A stretch of DNA of 64,000 nucleotides from Nocardia concava NBRC 100430 (lineage in GTDB: Bacteria; Actinomycetota; Actinomycetes; Mycobacteriales; Mycobacteriaceae). Under the pieces are notes generated by a model. It searched no databases, was not told the origin of the DNA, and worked only from the letters and a program-made list of their open reading frames with translations. How positions within the stretch are numbered: position 1 is the stretch's first letter; the number at the start of each line of letters is the position of its first letter. A program made the position numbers and the translations under genes. The stretch is from assembly GCF_000308815.1 (NCBI RefSeq), contig NZ_BAFX01000120.1, forward strand, positions 20,144 to 84,143. Reading direction: 5' to 3'. Of the stretch, positions 16,952 to 25,737 are shown in pieces.

Positions 16952-17833
16952 TCATTCCAGCCCGGCGAAGAGATCGTGTTCACGGCCGTCGGGGCCGAGC
17001 GGGCCGCGCTCACCGCGCACCAAAATGTAGTGCTCTTCCGGCAGTACCGGCTGGGCAATGTCATTGGAGAGCGAGAATTCCCGGCCCGACGGGGCCACCG
17101 TCACCTGGGTGGCGTGCGCCCGCAGCGCGGCCCGCTTGGCGGCCAGCACATCGGACACGTCCAGTGTGGTGGTCACGGATTCGGCGGGGACACAGGCCAA
17201 TTCGCCCTCGTGCGGCAGCCGCCAGCCGCGCGGCAGCGCACCCGGCAGCTGATCCACGGTGCGGCGCTTGAGCGCCTCGGTGTGCATGGCCAGCACCGCG
17301 CCGTCGGTGACCGTCCAATAGACCTTGGGGACGATCCATCCCCAGTCGGAGGCGGTGTCGATGGCGGCCATCGTGATCTCGTGCGCGCGAATGTGATCCG
17401 GGTGTCCGTAGCCGCCGCGCGGGTCGTAGCCGATCACCACGCGCGGGCGCAGTTCCAGGATCACCTGCACCAGCGCGTCCACGGCGGCGGTGCCGGAGTT
17501 GACGAAGGCGCGGGGATTGCGCGCCGACGGCGTCCCGGCCATGCCGGAGTCGCGCCAGCGGCCCGCGCCGCCCAGGAAGTGCGGTGCGCCCGCGTCCAGA
17601 GCGGCCAGGGCCCTGGTCAATTCGAGGATCCGGTAGCCGCCCAGCTGATCGGCCTGTCCGGCAACCAGGTGCGCGTACTCGTCCCCGATGACCTCGCCCT
17701 CCTCGCCGAGCGTGCAGGTCACCACGGTCACCGGAATGCCGCGCTTGCGGTAGTGGGCGATGGTGCCGCCGGTGGTGATGGACTCGTCGTCGGGATGCGC
17801 GTGCACCAGCAGCAGGCCGTGCGTGTCGGTCAC
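16952..17833 (-). CDS. mshB: Mycothiol biosynthesis deacetylase MshB
   Basis: 293 aa. Zn-dependent N-acetyl-1-D-myo-inosityl-2-amino-2-deoxy-glucopyranoside deacetylase, the second committed step of mycothiol synthesis. The LmbE-type motif HAHPDDES gives His13 and Asp16, the zinc ligand and base numbered as in M. tuberculosis MshB; the third ligand is in GYGHPDHIRAHE. GTG start overlaps the lpqW stop by 4 nt. Confidence 0.94.
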   Translation of the reverse strand: MTDTHGLLLVHAHPDDESITTGGTIAHYRKRGIPVTVVTCTLGEEGEVIGDEYAHLVAGQADQLGGYRILELTRALAALDAGAPHFLGGAGRWRDSGMAGTPSARNPRAFVNSGTAAVDALVQVILELRPRVVIGYDPRGGYGHPDHIRAHEITMAAIDTASDWGWIVPKVYWTVTDGAVLAMHTEALKRRTVDQLPGALPRGWRLPHEGELACVPAESVTTTLDVSDVLAAKRAALRAHATQVTVAPSGREFSLSNDIAQPVLPEEHYILVRGERGPLGPDGREHDLFAGLE

Positions 17834-19602
17834 GGCAGCCTCCGCCAGTTGGCGGCATCACCGAAGATGCCGGTCTGGATGGCGCCGCTCAGCGAGGCCC
17901 CGTCCACCCGCGGACCGGCCGCGGCCACCTGCGTGTCCTGCACGATCGGCAGCACCGTCGACAGCTCCCACAGTTTGGGTTCGGACTCGGCGATCACCTT
18001 GCCCACATCGATACCGCGCAGGGCGGTGTCGATGGCGGGCTGCAGCGTCGGATCGCAGACTCCGGACAGATTGGAGGGTGACTTCTTCGCGCCGTCCACC
18101 ACGGTCGAATCATTGCCGTCACCGGGCAGCGGCAGCGGCGCGCACCCGTAGCGGGAGGCCAGCACGGTCGCCGGATCCCCGCCGGTGCGCTCCCAGCCGA
18201 CCACGGCGTCGATGCTGCCGTCGGTCAACTCCTTGCTGTACAGCGTGGAGGCCGACACGCTGCGCACGATCACATCGATTCCGGCACTGCGCAATTGGTC
18301 GGCGGCGGTATTCGCCACCGCCTGCGAGGTGGTGTCGCTCTCCACCGCCCCCAGGCGCACGGTCAGCGACTTCCCGTTCTTGGCCAGCGGACGCGGTTGC
18401 GGCGCGGGCGAAGTCGCCGACTGCGCGGCGGGAGTCTCCGCGGCGCGGGCGAATCCGGCCTCGGCCAGCAGCCCGAACGCCTCCTCCGGGCTCAACCGCG
18501 GCGGCGCGGTCACGGCGTACCCGGGATCCGACGGCGCGAGCACCTGCGCCCGCACCGGCTCCACCCAGCTGCCCGTCTGCGCGCCGACGGTGGCCAGCAG
18601 CACCGGATCCAGCAGCCCCAGCAGCGCGCGGCGCACCCGCACATCGGCGAGATCGCCACTGCGGCCGTTGAGCACCAGCTGCATCTCGCGGGCCTGCGCC
18701 ATCATGGCCGTGCGCACCGAGGGGATCGCGCCCAGCTGCGCCTGCAAGGCCACCCCGCCGTGCACCAGCGCCATCTGCGCGTCCGCGGTGCGCAGCGATT
18801 CGGCGACCTGCGCGGCGGTTCCGCCGCGGCGCAACAGGATCTGATCCGGCACCGCGGGCTGACCCCAATACCGGTCATTGCGTTCGAGCAGGATCTCCTC
18901 GCGGCCGCGATCGGCCTGCTTGATGCGGAACTGGCCGCCGGAGATCCGGATGGTGTCGACGAGCCCCTGCTCGAAACCGGAGTCCTTCACCAGATGCTGC
19001 GGCAGCAGATCCGAGAACAGTTGCCGCCAAGCCGGATACGGCTCGGTCATGGTGACGGTGACGGTCTTGCCGCCCGCCGACGAGCTGACATCCGAGATGA
19101 GCCGGTAGCCCGCGGGATCCACCGCGCCGGGCTGCGTGATCATCTGCTGCCACAGGTATTTGAAGTCCTCGGCCGCGATGGGCGCACCATCGGACCAGGA
19201 CGCCTCGTTTTTGATCTGGTAGGTGATGGTGAACGGCTCCTGCGCCGTCACATCCGCCGACACCATGAGCGCCGGATCCAGATTCCAATCGGTGCCGCCG
19301 GGAACGCCCGGCGTCGGGCTCGCCCGGAACGGGCTCGGCAGCACCATAGACGCCACCGCGGCGGTCGCGGGCGACTGCTGCGAGCGCAGGTGCGGATTGA
19401 ACCCGATCCCGATGTCGTCGACGGCCACCACCACCGAGTTCTTCCCGGGCTTGGCGGGCTGCGTCTTCGGACTGTCCGTGGATTCGATGGGCGGCGGCGG
19501 GTTCGCGGTGCAGCCGGTCGCGACTCCCAGCAGGGCCGCCACCAAAACCAGCACCGCGCGCCACGACGCGCGCCTCCGCGCCCCCGTTCTCACGTTCGGC
19601 AC
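17830..19602 (-). CDS. lpqW: LpqW-type lipoprotein of PIM/lipoarabinomannan synthesis
   Basis: 590 aa, GTG start. Lipobox GVATGC at about residue 31 after a hydrophobic stretch, then an extracellular solute-binding family 5 (peptide-binding-like) fold. In mycobacteria LpqW steers polar PIM versus lipomannan/LAM synthesis rather than transporting peptides, and suppressors of lpqW loss map to pimE. Assignment rests on the fold plus the typA-lpqW-mshB order (Rv1165-Rv1166-Rv1170). No ABC permease is adjacent. Confidence 0.8.
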   Translation of the reverse strand: MPNVRTGARRRASWRAVLVLVAALLGVATGCTANPPPPIESTDSPKTQPAKPGKNSVVVAVDDIGIGFNPHLRSQQSPATAAVASMVLPSPFRASPTPGVPGGTDWNLDPALMVSADVTAQEPFTITYQIKNEASWSDGAPIAAEDFKYLWQQMITQPGAVDPAGYRLISDVSSSAGGKTVTVTMTEPYPAWRQLFSDLLPQHLVKDSGFEQGLVDTIRISGGQFRIKQADRGREEILLERNDRYWGQPAVPDQILLRRGGTAAQVAESLRTADAQMALVHGGVALQAQLGAIPSVRTAMMAQAREMQLVLNGRSGDLADVRVRRALLGLLDPVLLATVGAQTGSWVEPVRAQVLAPSDPGYAVTAPPRLSPEEAFGLLAEAGFARAAETPAAQSATSPAPQPRPLAKNGKSLTVRLGAVESDTTSQAVANTAADQLRSAGIDVIVRSVSASTLYSKELTDGSIDAVVGWERTGGDPATVLASRYGCAPLPLPGDGNDSTVVDGAKKSPSNLSGVCDPTLQPAIDTALRGIDVGKVIAESEPKLWELSTVLPIVQDTQVAAAGPRVDGASLSGAIQTGIFGDAANWRRLP

Positions 19603-19691
19603 TCTACTGGATCCCCTTCACGCCACCCGGCCACCGACGCACGGCCGCCTCGGCAAGGCCCGTCGATGCGGGACCGCCGACAGATACTGGA

Positions 19692-19721
19692 CCGCCCACC
19701 CGGGCTGACCCGGGTGGGCGG
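19692..19721 (-). terminator. Hairpin downstream of typA
   Basis: 13-bp GC-rich stem CCGCCCACCCGGG / CCCGGGTGGGCGG with a 4-nt loop, about 50 bp past the typA stop and before the lpqW promoter. No U tract. Confidence 0.65.
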
Positions 19722-19773
19722 CTGGGGTTTCAGGGGCGAAGCCCCCGAGCGTCCCCGAGAGTTGGGTTCTCCC

Positions 19774-21669
19774 TTACTGAGCGGCCCGGTCGCGGGCCTT
19801 GCGGCGGGAGATCTCGCGCTGGCGGTCGTTGGCGTTCAGGGTGACCTTGCGCACGCGCACGATCTCCGGGGTCACCTCGACGCACTCGTCGTCGGTGCAG
19901 AACTCCATCGCGCCTTCGAGATCCAGCTGCAGCGGCTTGGCCAGGGTCTCGAGCACGTCACCGGTGGCGGACCGCATATTGGTCAGCTTCTTCTCGCGGG
20001 TGACGTTGATGTCGAGGTCCTCGGCACGCGGGTTGATGCCGACCACGTGGCCCTCGTAGGTGTCGGCGCCCGGCTCCACGAAGAACTGGCCGCGGTCGGC
20101 CAGCTGGATCATGGCGAACGGGGTGACCGAACCGGCACGGTCGGAGACCAGCGAACCGGTGTGGCGGGCGCGGATCTCGCCGGCCCACGGCGCGTAACCG
20201 TCGAACACGGCGTTGGCGATGCCGGTGCCGCGGGTCTCGGTGAGGAAGTCGGTGCGGAAACCGATCAGGCCACGCGAGGGAACGATGAACTCCATGCGCA
20301 CCCACCCGGCGGAGTGGTTGCTCATCTGGACCATCTTGCCCTTGCGGGCGGCCAGCAGCTGGGTGACGGCACCCAGGTACTCGTCCGGGCAGTCGATGGT
20401 CAGCTCTTCGAACGGCTCGTGGGTCTTGCCGTCGACGATCTTGGTGACCACCTGCGGCTTGCCGACGGTCAGCTCGAAGCCCTCGCGGCGCATCTGCTCG
20501 ACCAGGATGGCCAGCGCCAGCTCACCACGGCCCTGCACCTCCCAGGCGTCCGGGCGGCCGATGTCGAGCACGCGCAGCGACACGTTGCCGACCAGCTCCT
20601 GGTCCAGGCGCGACTTCACCATGCGGGCGGTCAGCTTGTGGCCCGAGACCCGGCCGACCAGCGGCGAGGTGTTGGTGCCGATGGTGACCGAGATGGCGGG
20701 CTCGTCGACGGTGATGCGCGGCAGCGCGACCGGGTTGTCGACGTCGGCGAGGGTGTCGCCGATCATGATGTCCGGGATGCCCGCGACGGCGACGATGTCA
20801 CCGGCCACGGCCTCCTCGCCGGGCTGACGCTCGACGCCGACGGTCTTGAGCAGCTCGGTGATGCGGACGTTCTTGACGCCGTCGCCGTTCATCCACGCGA
20901 CGGTCTGGCCCTTCTTCAGGGTGCCGTTGTGGATGCGCACCAGGCCGATACGACCCAGGAACGGGGACGCGTCGAGGTTGGTGACGTGCGCCTGCAGGGT
21001 GGCGTTCGGGTCGCCCTTGGGGGCCGGGACGTACTTCATGAGGACCTCGAACAGCTCGTCGAGGTTCTCGGCGTCGGGCACCTGGCCGTTGTCGGGACGC
21101 TTGGTGGACGCGACGCCCGCGCGGCCGGAGGCGTAGAGCACCGGCAGGTCGAGGGCCAGCTCGGCGGCTTCCGAGGCCTCGTCGTCGAGGTCGGAGGCCA
21201 GGTCCAGCAGCAGGTCGTGCGACTCCTCGACGACCTCCTCGATGCGGGCGTCCGGGCGGTCGGTCTTGTTGACCACCAGGATCACCGGCAGCGAGGCGGC
21301 GAGCGCCTTGCGCAGCACGAAGCGGGTCTGCGGCAGCGGACCCTCGGACGCGTCGACGAGCAGCACGACGCCGTCCACCATGGACAGACCGCGCTCGACC
21401 TCACCACCGAAGTCGGCGTGGCCGGGGGTGTCGATGACATTGATTACGGTGACCGATCCGTCGGCATTATGCCGGTGAACAGCGGTGTTCTTGGCGAGAA
21501 TGGTGATGCCCTTCTCGCGCTCGAGGTCACCGGAGTCCATCACTCGGTCGACGAGTTCGGCGCGTTCGGCGAACGCACCGGATTGCCGGAGCATGGCGTC
21601 GACCAGTGTTGTCTTGCCGTGGTCGACGTGCGCCACGATGGCGACGTTGCGGAACTCGACAGACGACAC
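19774..21669 (-). CDS. typA: Translational GTPase TypA/BipA
   Basis: 631 aa. Ribosome-associated GTPase of the EF-G/LepA superfamily: G1 AHVDHGKTT, G3 DTPGHADF, G4 NKTD, then domain II, V and the TypA-specific C-terminus. GTG start with a strong AGGAGG about 9 nt upstream. Assists 50S assembly and stress growth in other bacteria. Own promoter in the 168-bp gap shared with the divergent Cys-rich gene. Confidence 0.95.
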   Translation of the reverse strand: MSSVEFRNVAIVAHVDHGKTTLVDAMLRQSGAFAERAELVDRVMDSGDLEREKGITILAKNTAVHRHNADGSVTVINVIDTPGHADFGGEVERGLSMVDGVVLLVDASEGPLPQTRFVLRKALAASLPVILVVNKTDRPDARIEEVVEESHDLLLDLASDLDDEASEAAELALDLPVLYASGRAGVASTKRPDNGQVPDAENLDELFEVLMKYVPAPKGDPNATLQAHVTNLDASPFLGRIGLVRIHNGTLKKGQTVAWMNGDGVKNVRITELLKTVGVERQPGEEAVAGDIVAVAGIPDIMIGDTLADVDNPVALPRITVDEPAISVTIGTNTSPLVGRVSGHKLTARMVKSRLDQELVGNVSLRVLDIGRPDAWEVQGRGELALAILVEQMRREGFELTVGKPQVVTKIVDGKTHEPFEELTIDCPDEYLGAVTQLLAARKGKMVQMSNHSAGWVRMEFIVPSRGLIGFRTDFLTETRGTGIANAVFDGYAPWAGEIRARHTGSLVSDRAGSVTPFAMIQLADRGQFFVEPGADTYEGHVVGINPRAEDLDINVTREKKLTNMRSATGDVLETLAKPLQLDLEGAMEFCTDDECVEVTPEIVRVRKVTLNANDRQREISRRKARDRAAQ

Positions 21670-21818
21670 GTTTGATTCCTCCTGGTGAAAAGTCTGATGC
21701 CGACCCGGATGGGTCTCATGCGTGGGGCTGCCTACAAAGAGACATGGCGAACTCCACCGGGCATGCGGCGAGCTACATATTACGGGGCCGAAGAAATCAC
21801 ACGTTTAATGGGCTGAGG

Positions 21819-21837
21819 TTAGGTTAAGCTAACCAAC
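21819..21837 (+). promoter_or_regulatory. Iron box (IdeR/DtxR-type operator)
   Basis: The 19-mer TTAGGTTAAGCTAACCAAC matches 16 of 19 positions of the DtxR/IdeR consensus TTAGGTTAGGCTAACCTAA. It abuts the ATG of the Cys-rich gene and encloses a plausible -10 (TAAGCT, 21825-21830) for a leaderless transcript starting at the ATG. IdeR-Fe would cover the promoter and repress in iron-replete cells. The match is seen; the binding is inferred. Confidence 0.75.
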
Positions 21838-22014
21838 ATGGGCAAGGTGAAGGCGAAGGACGTCTCCGGCCTCAAGCCGAAGAAGAAGTGCTGCCGCAAG
21901 AAGACACGGTGCGTGAAGTGCCCGGTCGTCATCATGCGCATGAAAAAGGCCGAGGCCCAGGGCTGCTGCGGCAAGGAACTCAAGAAGTGCCTCAAACTCG
22001 CGCGCGCGGCGTGA
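21838..22014 (+). CDS. 58-aa cysteine-rich basic protein, probably iron-regulated
   Basis: ATG at 21838 to TGA at 22014. Composition is striking: 7 Cys (18, 19, 25, 28, 43, 44, 51) and about a third Lys/Arg. Cys pattern CC-x5-C-x2-C-x14-CC-x6-C suggests a zinc or iron-sulfur site. No signal peptide. No Shine-Dalgarno: the start follows the iron box directly, so the mRNA is probably leaderless. Divergent from typA; phhB follows 20 bp later. Family not recognised. An iron- or metal-handling role is inferred only from the operator and the cysteines. Confidence 0.8.
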   Translation: MGKVKAKDVSGLKPKKKCCRKKTRCVKCPVVIMRMKKAEAQGCCGKELKKCLKLARAA

Positions 22015-22034
22015 AACCGGCGTAGACCGGAGAC

Positions 22035-22328
22035 ATGAAGCCCGCGCTGCTCTCCGACGACGACATCGCCAAGGCCCTCACCGAACTGCCCGAGTGGACC
22101 CGCGACGGCGACTCCATCACCCGCACCATCGAGGCCACCTCGTTCCTCGCCGGCATCGAACTGGTGCGCCGGGTGGCCCTGGCGGCCGAGGCCGCCGACC
22201 ACCATCCCGACATCGATATCCGCTGGCGGCGAGTCTCTTTCACGCTCTCGACGCACTCGGCGGTCGGCCTCACCGCATTGGACATGGCGCTCGCACGCGA
22301 GATCGATCGACTTCACGCACAGGGCTGA
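22035..22328 (+). CDS. phhB: Pterin-4-alpha-carbinolamine dehydratase
   Basis: 97 aa, the normal length. Dehydrates 4a-hydroxytetrahydrobiopterin. The active-site signature EAADHHPDIDIRW (His56, His57) and the FTLSTHS segment are intact. No phenylalanine hydroxylase is nearby; in mycobacteria the equivalent is Rv1159A, also beside pimE. It lies 20 bp after the Cys-rich gene and may be co-transcribed under the iron box. The stop lies in a 20-bp tandem duplication. Confidence 0.93.
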   Translation: MKPALLSDDDIAKALTELPEWTRDGDSITRTIEATSFLAGIELVRRVALAAEAADHHPDIDIRWRRVSFTLSTHSAVGLTALDMALAREIDRLHAQG

Positions 22329-22373
22329 GACTCCACGCACAGGGCTGAGACTCCATGCGCAGAGCCGAGCCGC
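22314..22373 (+). repeat. 20-bp tandem duplication spanning the phhB stop
   Basis: CACGCACAGGGCTGAGACTC occurs twice without a gap (22314, 22334), with a diverged third unit at 22354. The first copy carries the phhB stop TGA. Confidence 0.9.
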
Positions 22374-22377
22374 CCGG

Positions 22378-23967
22378 TCAGTGCGTGGGCCGAGTGTGCG
22401 CCTGCGGGTCGTGCCATTGCCCGAGATCGAAGTACAGCGTGGTCATCGAATCCCATTCGATCGACCACGGCCGCTTCGGCCCCTTGCACTTCCAGACGGC
22501 GGTCATGCGATCGATGCCGGGGATGCCGATCGGATCGTCGAGCGTCCCGACGCGTTCCACCTCGGTGAAATGCGATCGCAGATCGGGTTCGGCGGTATCC
22601 AGGCCGACGAAGATCACCGTCGTCACCGAATCCGGTGGCGGACCGAAGAATCCGAAACCCCGGCTCGGACTGTAGGTGGCGGGCAGGTCGTACTTCCCGC
22701 CGAACTCCTCGACCGCGCCACCCTGCCAATACCCCTGGGTGAGGATGGCGGAATGCGCCTTCTCCTCGGGCGTCAACCGCTCATAACCGGCGTCGACGGC
22801 CGCGACCATCCGGTCCCAATTGGTGGTGCCCCAGAACGCCGACCGGATACCGAGGTCGATCGCGTTCTGCGTGGGGGTGCGCCAGCTGGGCGGCAGCGGC
22901 AGCACGGTGAGCGAGCCGATATAGGTCACCATCGTGAGTGCGGCCAGCGGAATCATCGCCAGGTTCATCCAGCGTTTGCGCGGATACCGCGAGAAGGCGA
23001 CGGCCCCGATGGCGAACATGGCGGGGAAGAAGCCGGTCGGATAGTAGGGCCGGCCGTGCGTGACGACGACGAACAGCGTCATCAGCAGCAGCGCGACCGC
23101 GACGAAGCGATACGGACGCAGCGACTCCTGCCTGACCACCGCCCAGAACGCGATCGCCATCAGCACCGTGCCCAGGAAGCCGGCGAATCCGAGCCACTGC
23201 GGGAAGAATCCGGGCGGACCGTAGCCCGTGGCGTCCTGCTCCTTGCCGATGATCGGGCCCATGGACAGCTGCGGCCAGTTGTGCTGCGACTGCCAGTACA
23301 GAATCGGGACCAGGGACAGGGCGAGGATGCCGGAGGCCACCCACAGCGCGGGGCGGCGGAAGATGTCCCGGGGACCGCACAGCAGGACGCCCGCCCCCAG
23401 GCACGCCCAGACCAGCGGGATCATCCACTTCACCTGCATGTCCAGCGCGGCGACCAGTCCCGCCGCGATGATGAGCCGGTCCTGGCGGGTGCGCACCCAG
23501 CGGATGAACAACCAGGTGATCACGGCCGTGAGCGTGGCGTCGAAGGAGAACGTGCTCAGCGCGCACTGGGTCACCAGCAGGTAGGAGGTGCCGTAGCAGC
23601 CCGCGGCGAGCAGCTGCGCCCGGCGGCTGCCCCGGAGTTCGTAGGCGATCAGCGCCGACACCACGATCGCGAGCACGCTCATCACGACGGCCGGGAACCG
23701 CACCGCCGTCACCGATCCCGGCGCGAGCAGGTCCGCGATGTGGGCGAACAGGGCCACTATCACGCCCTGATCCGCGTAGGTGTAGTCGAGTCGCCGTCCG
23801 GCGGAAAGGAAATAGAGTTCGTCGCCGAAGAAGTCGTAGCGGCCCGCGGTCACCGTCAGCACGATCAAGGAGATCGCCGACATCAGCGCGACGCCGCGGA
23901 AGGCGAACGGTGGGTGGGTATCCGGAATGACGTCCGGTTCGGCATGAACCGCAACGACCGCTGTCAT
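22378..23967 (-). CDS. GT39/ArnT-like membrane glycosyltransferase
   Basis: 529 aa with about 9-10 transmembrane helices and the GT-C acidic motif DFFGDELYF in the first extracellular loop (about residues 45-53). Such enzymes move a sugar from a polyprenyl-phosphate donor to a lipid or protein outside the membrane. C-terminal soluble domain of about 130 residues. No equivalent lies at this spot in M. tuberculosis, so it appears inserted, with the next gene, between phhB and pimE. Acceptor unknown. Confidence 0.82.
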   Translation of the reverse strand: MTAVVAVHAEPDVIPDTHPPFAFRGVALMSAISLIVLTVTAGRYDFFGDELYFLSAGRRLDYTYADQGVIVALFAHIADLLAPGSVTAVRFPAVVMSVLAIVVSALIAYELRGSRRAQLLAAGCYGTSYLLVTQCALSTFSFDATLTAVITWLFIRWVRTRQDRLIIAAGLVAALDMQVKWMIPLVWACLGAGVLLCGPRDIFRRPALWVASGILALSLVPILYWQSQHNWPQLSMGPIIGKEQDATGYGPPGFFPQWLGFAGFLGTVLMAIAFWAVVRQESLRPYRFVAVALLLMTLFVVVTHGRPYYPTGFFPAMFAIGAVAFSRYPRKRWMNLAMIPLAALTMVTYIGSLTVLPLPPSWRTPTQNAIDLGIRSAFWGTTNWDRMVAAVDAGYERLTPEEKAHSAILTQGYWQGGAVEEFGGKYDLPATYSPSRGFGFFGPPPDSVTTVIFVGLDTAEPDLRSHFTEVERVGTLDDPIGIPGIDRMTAVWKCKGPKRPWSIEWDSMTTLYFDLGQWHDPQAHTRPTH

Positions 23968-24322
23968 GAACTGCCCCTGCTACTTTCCCGACAGACGCGT
24001 TCGGCGCCACGCACAGCGGTGGCGCCGCATCTGTTCGCTGACGAACTGATTCCTCCCCGGCAGCGAACATGATGAGCGCAAGAGCTCGCGGTCCTGCTCG
24101 GTTATGCAGTTTTCAGAAACGGTAATGCCTAACAACAGAGTTCGCAAATGCAGACCGGCGATGACGGATTGGATGACCGATTCGATGACCCATTCAGGGA
24201 TGCGCCGTGATGTGAAGGCTGTTAGCCGGAGCCAATGGAATTGGGGGCTTGCGCTATGAGGATTCGAATGTGCCGCACATCACTATATAAAACTATCAAT
24301 TCGACGGCCGTTTCTACGCCGT
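23968..24322. other. 355-bp intergenic region, no gene seen
   Basis: Locally AT-richer than the surroundings, especially 24270-24310 (TATATAAAACTATC). No ORF with a credible start, no hairpin terminator and no RNA gene recognised. It probably holds the GT39 gene promoter at its left end. Confidence 0.6.
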
Positions 24323-25591
24323 TTACATCTTGGCGATCAGGCGATGACCGAGATCGTTGCACGGCTTCTCGATCAAGCGGTAGGTCACCGCCGCGATCGC
24401 CACCGCACCGATCACCCACGTGCACAACGTGAGCCAGGCCGCGGGGATGCCGAGGACCGGCGAGGTCCAGCGGGGAGTGTCGAGGATCAGGGCGTGAACG
24501 AGGTAGAGCGAGTAGCTGATTCGGCCCAGGAACAGCAGGGGCCGCGGGAAGGAGAAGCGGCGCAGCCACAGTCCCCCCGCGAAGAACAGGTAGGCGGCGA
24601 TGATGGTGGTGGGCTGCTTCACCCACGTCACCCAGACACCGGTGATCGGGTCCTGGAAAGACGGTACGAGCAGACTGATCCCGAAGATCACGCAGATCGC
24701 GAATGCGAACACCGCCCACCCGCGCCGCGCATCGATCTGGCCGGACGTCACGCGATAGAGCACCGTGCCGACGAACATGGTGGCGAAGTAGCCGAAGGTC
24801 AACGCCGACGGCCCGGGCTGGTTGAGAACCAGGGGGACGGTGAGGAATGCGAGCAGGATCGCGACGATGGCCGAGCGCCGGTCCGACGCCAAGCGGGCGA
24901 ACACCACCGCGATCAGGATCGTCACGACCACCACCGCCGAGCGCGTGACGACGTTCGCCCCGGAGCCGCTGAGCATCGCGGCCGGCAGCAACGCCCCCGG
25001 CACGATCAAACTGATCGCAAGGACCGCCAGGGGCCCGGACCGCCGGTTGAGCCCGGCGATCAGCAGCAGCGACAGAAATAGGTAGAACGCGAGTTCATAG
25101 GACAGCGACCAGGAAGCGCCGATTATCTGGATGTCCGGGCCGCCGATGAAGAAATGCACCATGGTGAGGTTCGACAGGAACTCGCGCACGGGGTGCGCCA
25201 GAAACTCCGCCCGCAGGCCGAACTGGCCGAACGCGTGCAGGATCAGCGCCGCGATCAGGCAGGCCCAGTACAACGGGTACAGCCGGAAAAACCGGCCCAC
25301 CCAGAACGCGCCCAGCGATCGCCCGCGCTCCAGCGACGCGGGGATGATGTAGCCACTGACTAGGAAGAAGACGAAGACACCGAACTCGCCCAGTCCGAAA
25401 TGGGCTTGCGAGAAGCGGAAATAAGCGGGGAAGAGACGTTCCGAACAGTGTTGAATCACAACCGCCAAGGCCGCCAGACCGCGAAGCGCATCGAGAAACT
25501 CGAAACGGCCACCCCGACTGCGAACTGTTCCTTCTACCGGCGCACTCGTAGCCGCCACAACACGATCAACAGTCACGAAAGATACCGCCAC
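24323..25591 (-). CDS. Acyltransferase family 3 membrane protein (OafA/OatA-like)
   Basis: 422 aa, about 10 transmembrane segments. The family signature LDALRGLAALAVVIQHCSE carries the R-x10-H core used for O-acyl transfer; the later FFLVSGYIIPASL motif is also typical. Such proteins O-acylate cell-surface sugars or glycolipids. Placed between a GT39 enzyme and pimE, it may modify an envelope glycan (inference). GTG start at 25591; little upstream signal. Confidence 0.85.
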   Translation of the reverse strand: MAVSFVTVDRVVAATSAPVEGTVRSRGGRFEFLDALRGLAALAVVIQHCSERLFPAYFRFSQAHFGLGEFGVFVFFLVSGYIIPASLERGRSLGAFWVGRFFRLYPLYWACLIAALILHAFGQFGLRAEFLAHPVREFLSNLTMVHFFIGGPDIQIIGASWSLSYELAFYLFLSLLLIAGLNRRSGPLAVLAISLIVPGALLPAAMLSGSGANVVTRSAVVVVTILIAVVFARLASDRRSAIVAILLAFLTVPLVLNQPGPSALTFGYFATMFVGTVLYRVTSGQIDARRGWAVFAFAICVIFGISLLVPSFQDPITGVWVTWVKQPTTIIAAYLFFAGGLWLRRFSFPRPLLFLGRISYSLYLVHALILDTPRWTSPVLGIPAAWLTLCTWVIGAVAIAAVTYRLIEKPCNDLGHRLIAKM

Positions 25592-25684
25592 AGCCTTCTA
25601 AAGCATTTGTCAAACAACCGCTATGGCGGCGCCCCGCTGAGATTTGTAGCAGATTGCGCTGAGCCCCAGCAACACTCGCGACAG

Positions 25685-25723
25685 ACTCGACGGGCACGCG
25701 GGAACTCGACGGGCACGCGGGAA
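25685..25723. repeat. 19-bp-period tandem duplication
   Basis: ACTCGACGGGCACGCGGGAA occurs at 25685 and 25704, sharing one base. It lies just past the pimE stop in the short gap before the acyltransferase gene. Confidence 0.85.
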
Positions 25724-25737
25724 ACGGCGGACCGAAT

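Noticed and set aside
18295..21675. 1126-codon plus-strand frame opposite lpqW and typA
   Set aside because: Shadow frame crossing two well-supported genes, without family motifs.
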